This document shows positions 5,513-6,751 of a DNA stretch of 6,751 bases, piece by piece; the first letter of the stretch is position 1, and each line of letters starts with the position of its first letter. A model generated the notes under the pieces. The model was given only the letters and a program-made list of their open reading frames with translations, was not told the origin of the DNA and made no database searches. The DNA lies in the NCBI GenBank assembly GCA_029264225.1, contig JARICB010000002.1, positions 1-6,751 on the forward strand. The letters run 5' to 3'. The stretch is from Nocardioides sp. Lineage in GTDB: Bacteria > Actinomycetota > Actinomycetes > Propionibacteriales > Nocardioidaceae. Both the position numbers and the translations under genes were made by a program.

Positions 5513-6751
5513 GGAAGACCTCGCGGTGCAGCATGAGCAAGGCGGCCGCGACAGGTACGGCCAGGAGTGCGCCGATGACGCCGAGGAGCGCACCGCCCAC
5601 GAGCGCGGCGATCACCGTGACCGAGCTGGGGATGTCGACCGAGCGGGACATGATCCTCGGGTAGATCAGGTAGGCCTCCAGCTGCTGGTAGGACATGTAG
5701 TAAATGAAGGTGACCAGCGCAGTGGTGGGAGAGATCGTCAGGCCCAGCACGGTGATGATGACCGCTGAGATGACCGACCCGATGACCGGAATCAGCGACA
5801 GCAGACCCACGATGAACGCCAGGGCGAACGCGTAGTCGCCGAGCCCGACGATGAACGTGAAGATCAGCGTGGAGATGCCGGCCAGTACTGCGACCAGGAA
5901 GGCGCCAGCGACGTAGGCGCCGGTGGAGCGGATGATCTTGTCGCCGAGTTCGCTGACCCGTGGGCGTCGCGTCGCCGGCGCCAGCGAGTAGAGCGAGTGC
6001 TTGATGCTCGGCAGGGAGGACAGGAAGTAGATCATCAGCACGAGCACGATCAGGAAGTTGGCCACGGCCGAGAGCACCGCAAGACCGAAACCAAGGGCGC
6101 CGCCGAAGACGTTCTGGCCGAAGTCGCCGCTGGAGACGTAGTCGCGCGACCTCGCGATGATGTCGTACCTGTGGTCGAGGTCCTGGACTCGCCGATTGGT
6201 CTGGAGGTCGTCAAGCCAGCCCGGTGCGCTCCTGGTGATCTGCGCGATCTGTTCACTGATCACCGGCGCCACTGCCACTACGAAGAGTGCCAGCATGGTC
6301 AGTACGACGAAGAGCACGAGCAGCACCGAGAGCCCGCGTCTCATCCCGTGCGTCATGAACCACTCGACGGTGGGGTTGAGTCCGATGGCCAAGAACATCG
6401 CCATCACGATCAGGATCAGGATCGAGGAGATGCTCAGAATCTGCTGGGTCAAGAAGATGGCGGTGACTGCCCCCAGGGCGCCGAGGAAACCGATGTTGAA
6501 CGGCGAGTGGCGCAGGAGGGAAAGCGCGCGAGACTGCGGCTGCTGCGGGGTGGGGAAGGGGGGCGACGAGGAACCGCTGACCACGAGTTCGGTCGCGTTG
6601 TCGATCTTCCTCTCGGCTGCCTCGACCGAGGTTCCCGCCGCGTCGACCGACGCCTCAGCCGCGGCGGACGCCGCGACGGCGGAGTGATCGGCGCGAGCGG
6701 CAGCCGCGACTGCCTGGGTGGAGTCAGACGAGGAACTGGTGGAAACGACCC
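5490..6751 (-). CDS. AI-2E family transporter (TqsA/PerM-like), N-terminus probably beyond the window
   Basis: Polytopic membrane protein of the former UPF0118 family. Counting from GTG 6584 it has 364 residues: paired helices near 32-50 and 52-75, one near 84-108, a soluble stretch about 110-160, then helices near 163-190 and from 222 to 352. Family hallmarks are YMSYQQLEAYLIYPRIM (296-312), VDIPSSVTVIAALVGG (316-331) and GVIGALLAVPVAAALL (335-350). The namesake TqsA exports autoinducer-2, but other members are reported as ion antiporters, so the substrate is not assigned. Start: no Shine-Dalgarno precedes GTG 6584 (the only usual start in the visible part), and the frame stays open for 55 more codons to the edge with GC-rich third positions, coding a Ser-rich then Ala/Glu-rich stretch ending AAERKIDNATELV. 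I therefore treat the gene as 5'-incomplete; the core call does not depend on this. It is convergent with the EamA gene. Confidence 0.88.
   Translation of the reverse strand, partial: VVSTSSSSDSTQAVAAAARADHSAVAASAAAEASVDAAGTSVEAAERKIDNATELVVSGSSSPPFPTPQQPQSRALSLLRHSPFNIGFLGALGAVTAIFLTQQILSISSILILIVMAMFLAIGLNPTVEWFMTHGMRRGLSVLLVLFVVLTMLALFVVAVAPVISEQIAQITRSAPGWLDDLQTNRRVQDLDHRYDIIARSRDYVSSGDFGQNVFGGALGFGLAVLSAVANFLIVLVLMIYFLSSLPSIKHSLYSLAPATRRPRVSELGDKIIRSTGAYVAGAFLVAVLAGISTLIFTFIVGLGDYAFALAFIVGLLSLIPVIGSVISAVIITVLGLTISPTTALVTFIYYMSYQQLEAYLIYPRIMSRSVDIPSSVTVIAALVGGALLGVIGALLAVPVAAALLMLHREVFLKRQNAR

Noticed and set aside
4508..5593. 361-codon open frame on the minus strand opposite the EamA gene
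   Set aside because: The translation is rich in His, Gln, Arg and Asp with no domain pattern. It is the usual antisense shadow of a high-GC gene, and the EamA frame is clearly real.

Overview
The window reads as ordinary chromosome from a high-GC Actinomycetota bacterium. Every gene is strongly GC-biased at third codon positions, two or three genes use GTG starts, and the families present (a WYL regulator beside a VOC protein, a CGNR zinc-finger protein beside an EamA exporter) are typical of that phylum. The 26 bp terminal hairpin and the gene style would suit Propionibacteriales, but I cannot fix the genus. There is no tRNA, rRNA, insertion sequence, phage gene or CRISPR array.

Layout: (1) At the left edge, on the minus strand, lies the N-terminal part of a P-loop ATPase of the NB-ARC/LuxR-AfsR regulator type, running off the window. 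(2) A 201 bp intergenic stretch (528-728) holds that gene's candidate promoter and two inverted repeats. (3) A small VOC/glyoxalase-like gene (minus) is divergent from a WYL-domain transcription factor (plus); a perfect 8+8 bp palindrome lies in their 62 bp shared promoter region and is the likely operator. (4) Nine bases after the regulator comes a membrane-anchored conserved hypothetical with a glycine-repeat tail. (5) The interval 3014-3156 contains a perfect 26 bp stem hairpin, then a telomere-like TTGAGGG tandem repeat with G-quadruplex potential, just ahead of a YbfF-type alpha/beta hydrolase. (6) A CGNR/ABATE zinc-finger protein (minus), convergent with the hydrolase, is divergent from an EamA/DMT exporter (plus). 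Their 39 bp gap and the exporter start carry face-to-face -10 elements and a 15 bp palindrome, and the exporter mRNA looks nearly leaderless. (7) An AI-2E family membrane protein (minus) overlaps the exporter tail to tail by 23 bp and its frame stays open to the right edge.

Functionally the window is a set of small, probably independent units: two divergent regulator/target pairs (WYL with VOC, CGNR with EamA), each with a palindrome in a position to control both genes, plus single genes for an esterase, a polytopic membrane protein and a signalling ATPase. I see no multi-gene pathway or evident new system. The least explained elements are the hairpin plus G-quadruplex interval and the glycine-tailed membrane protein.
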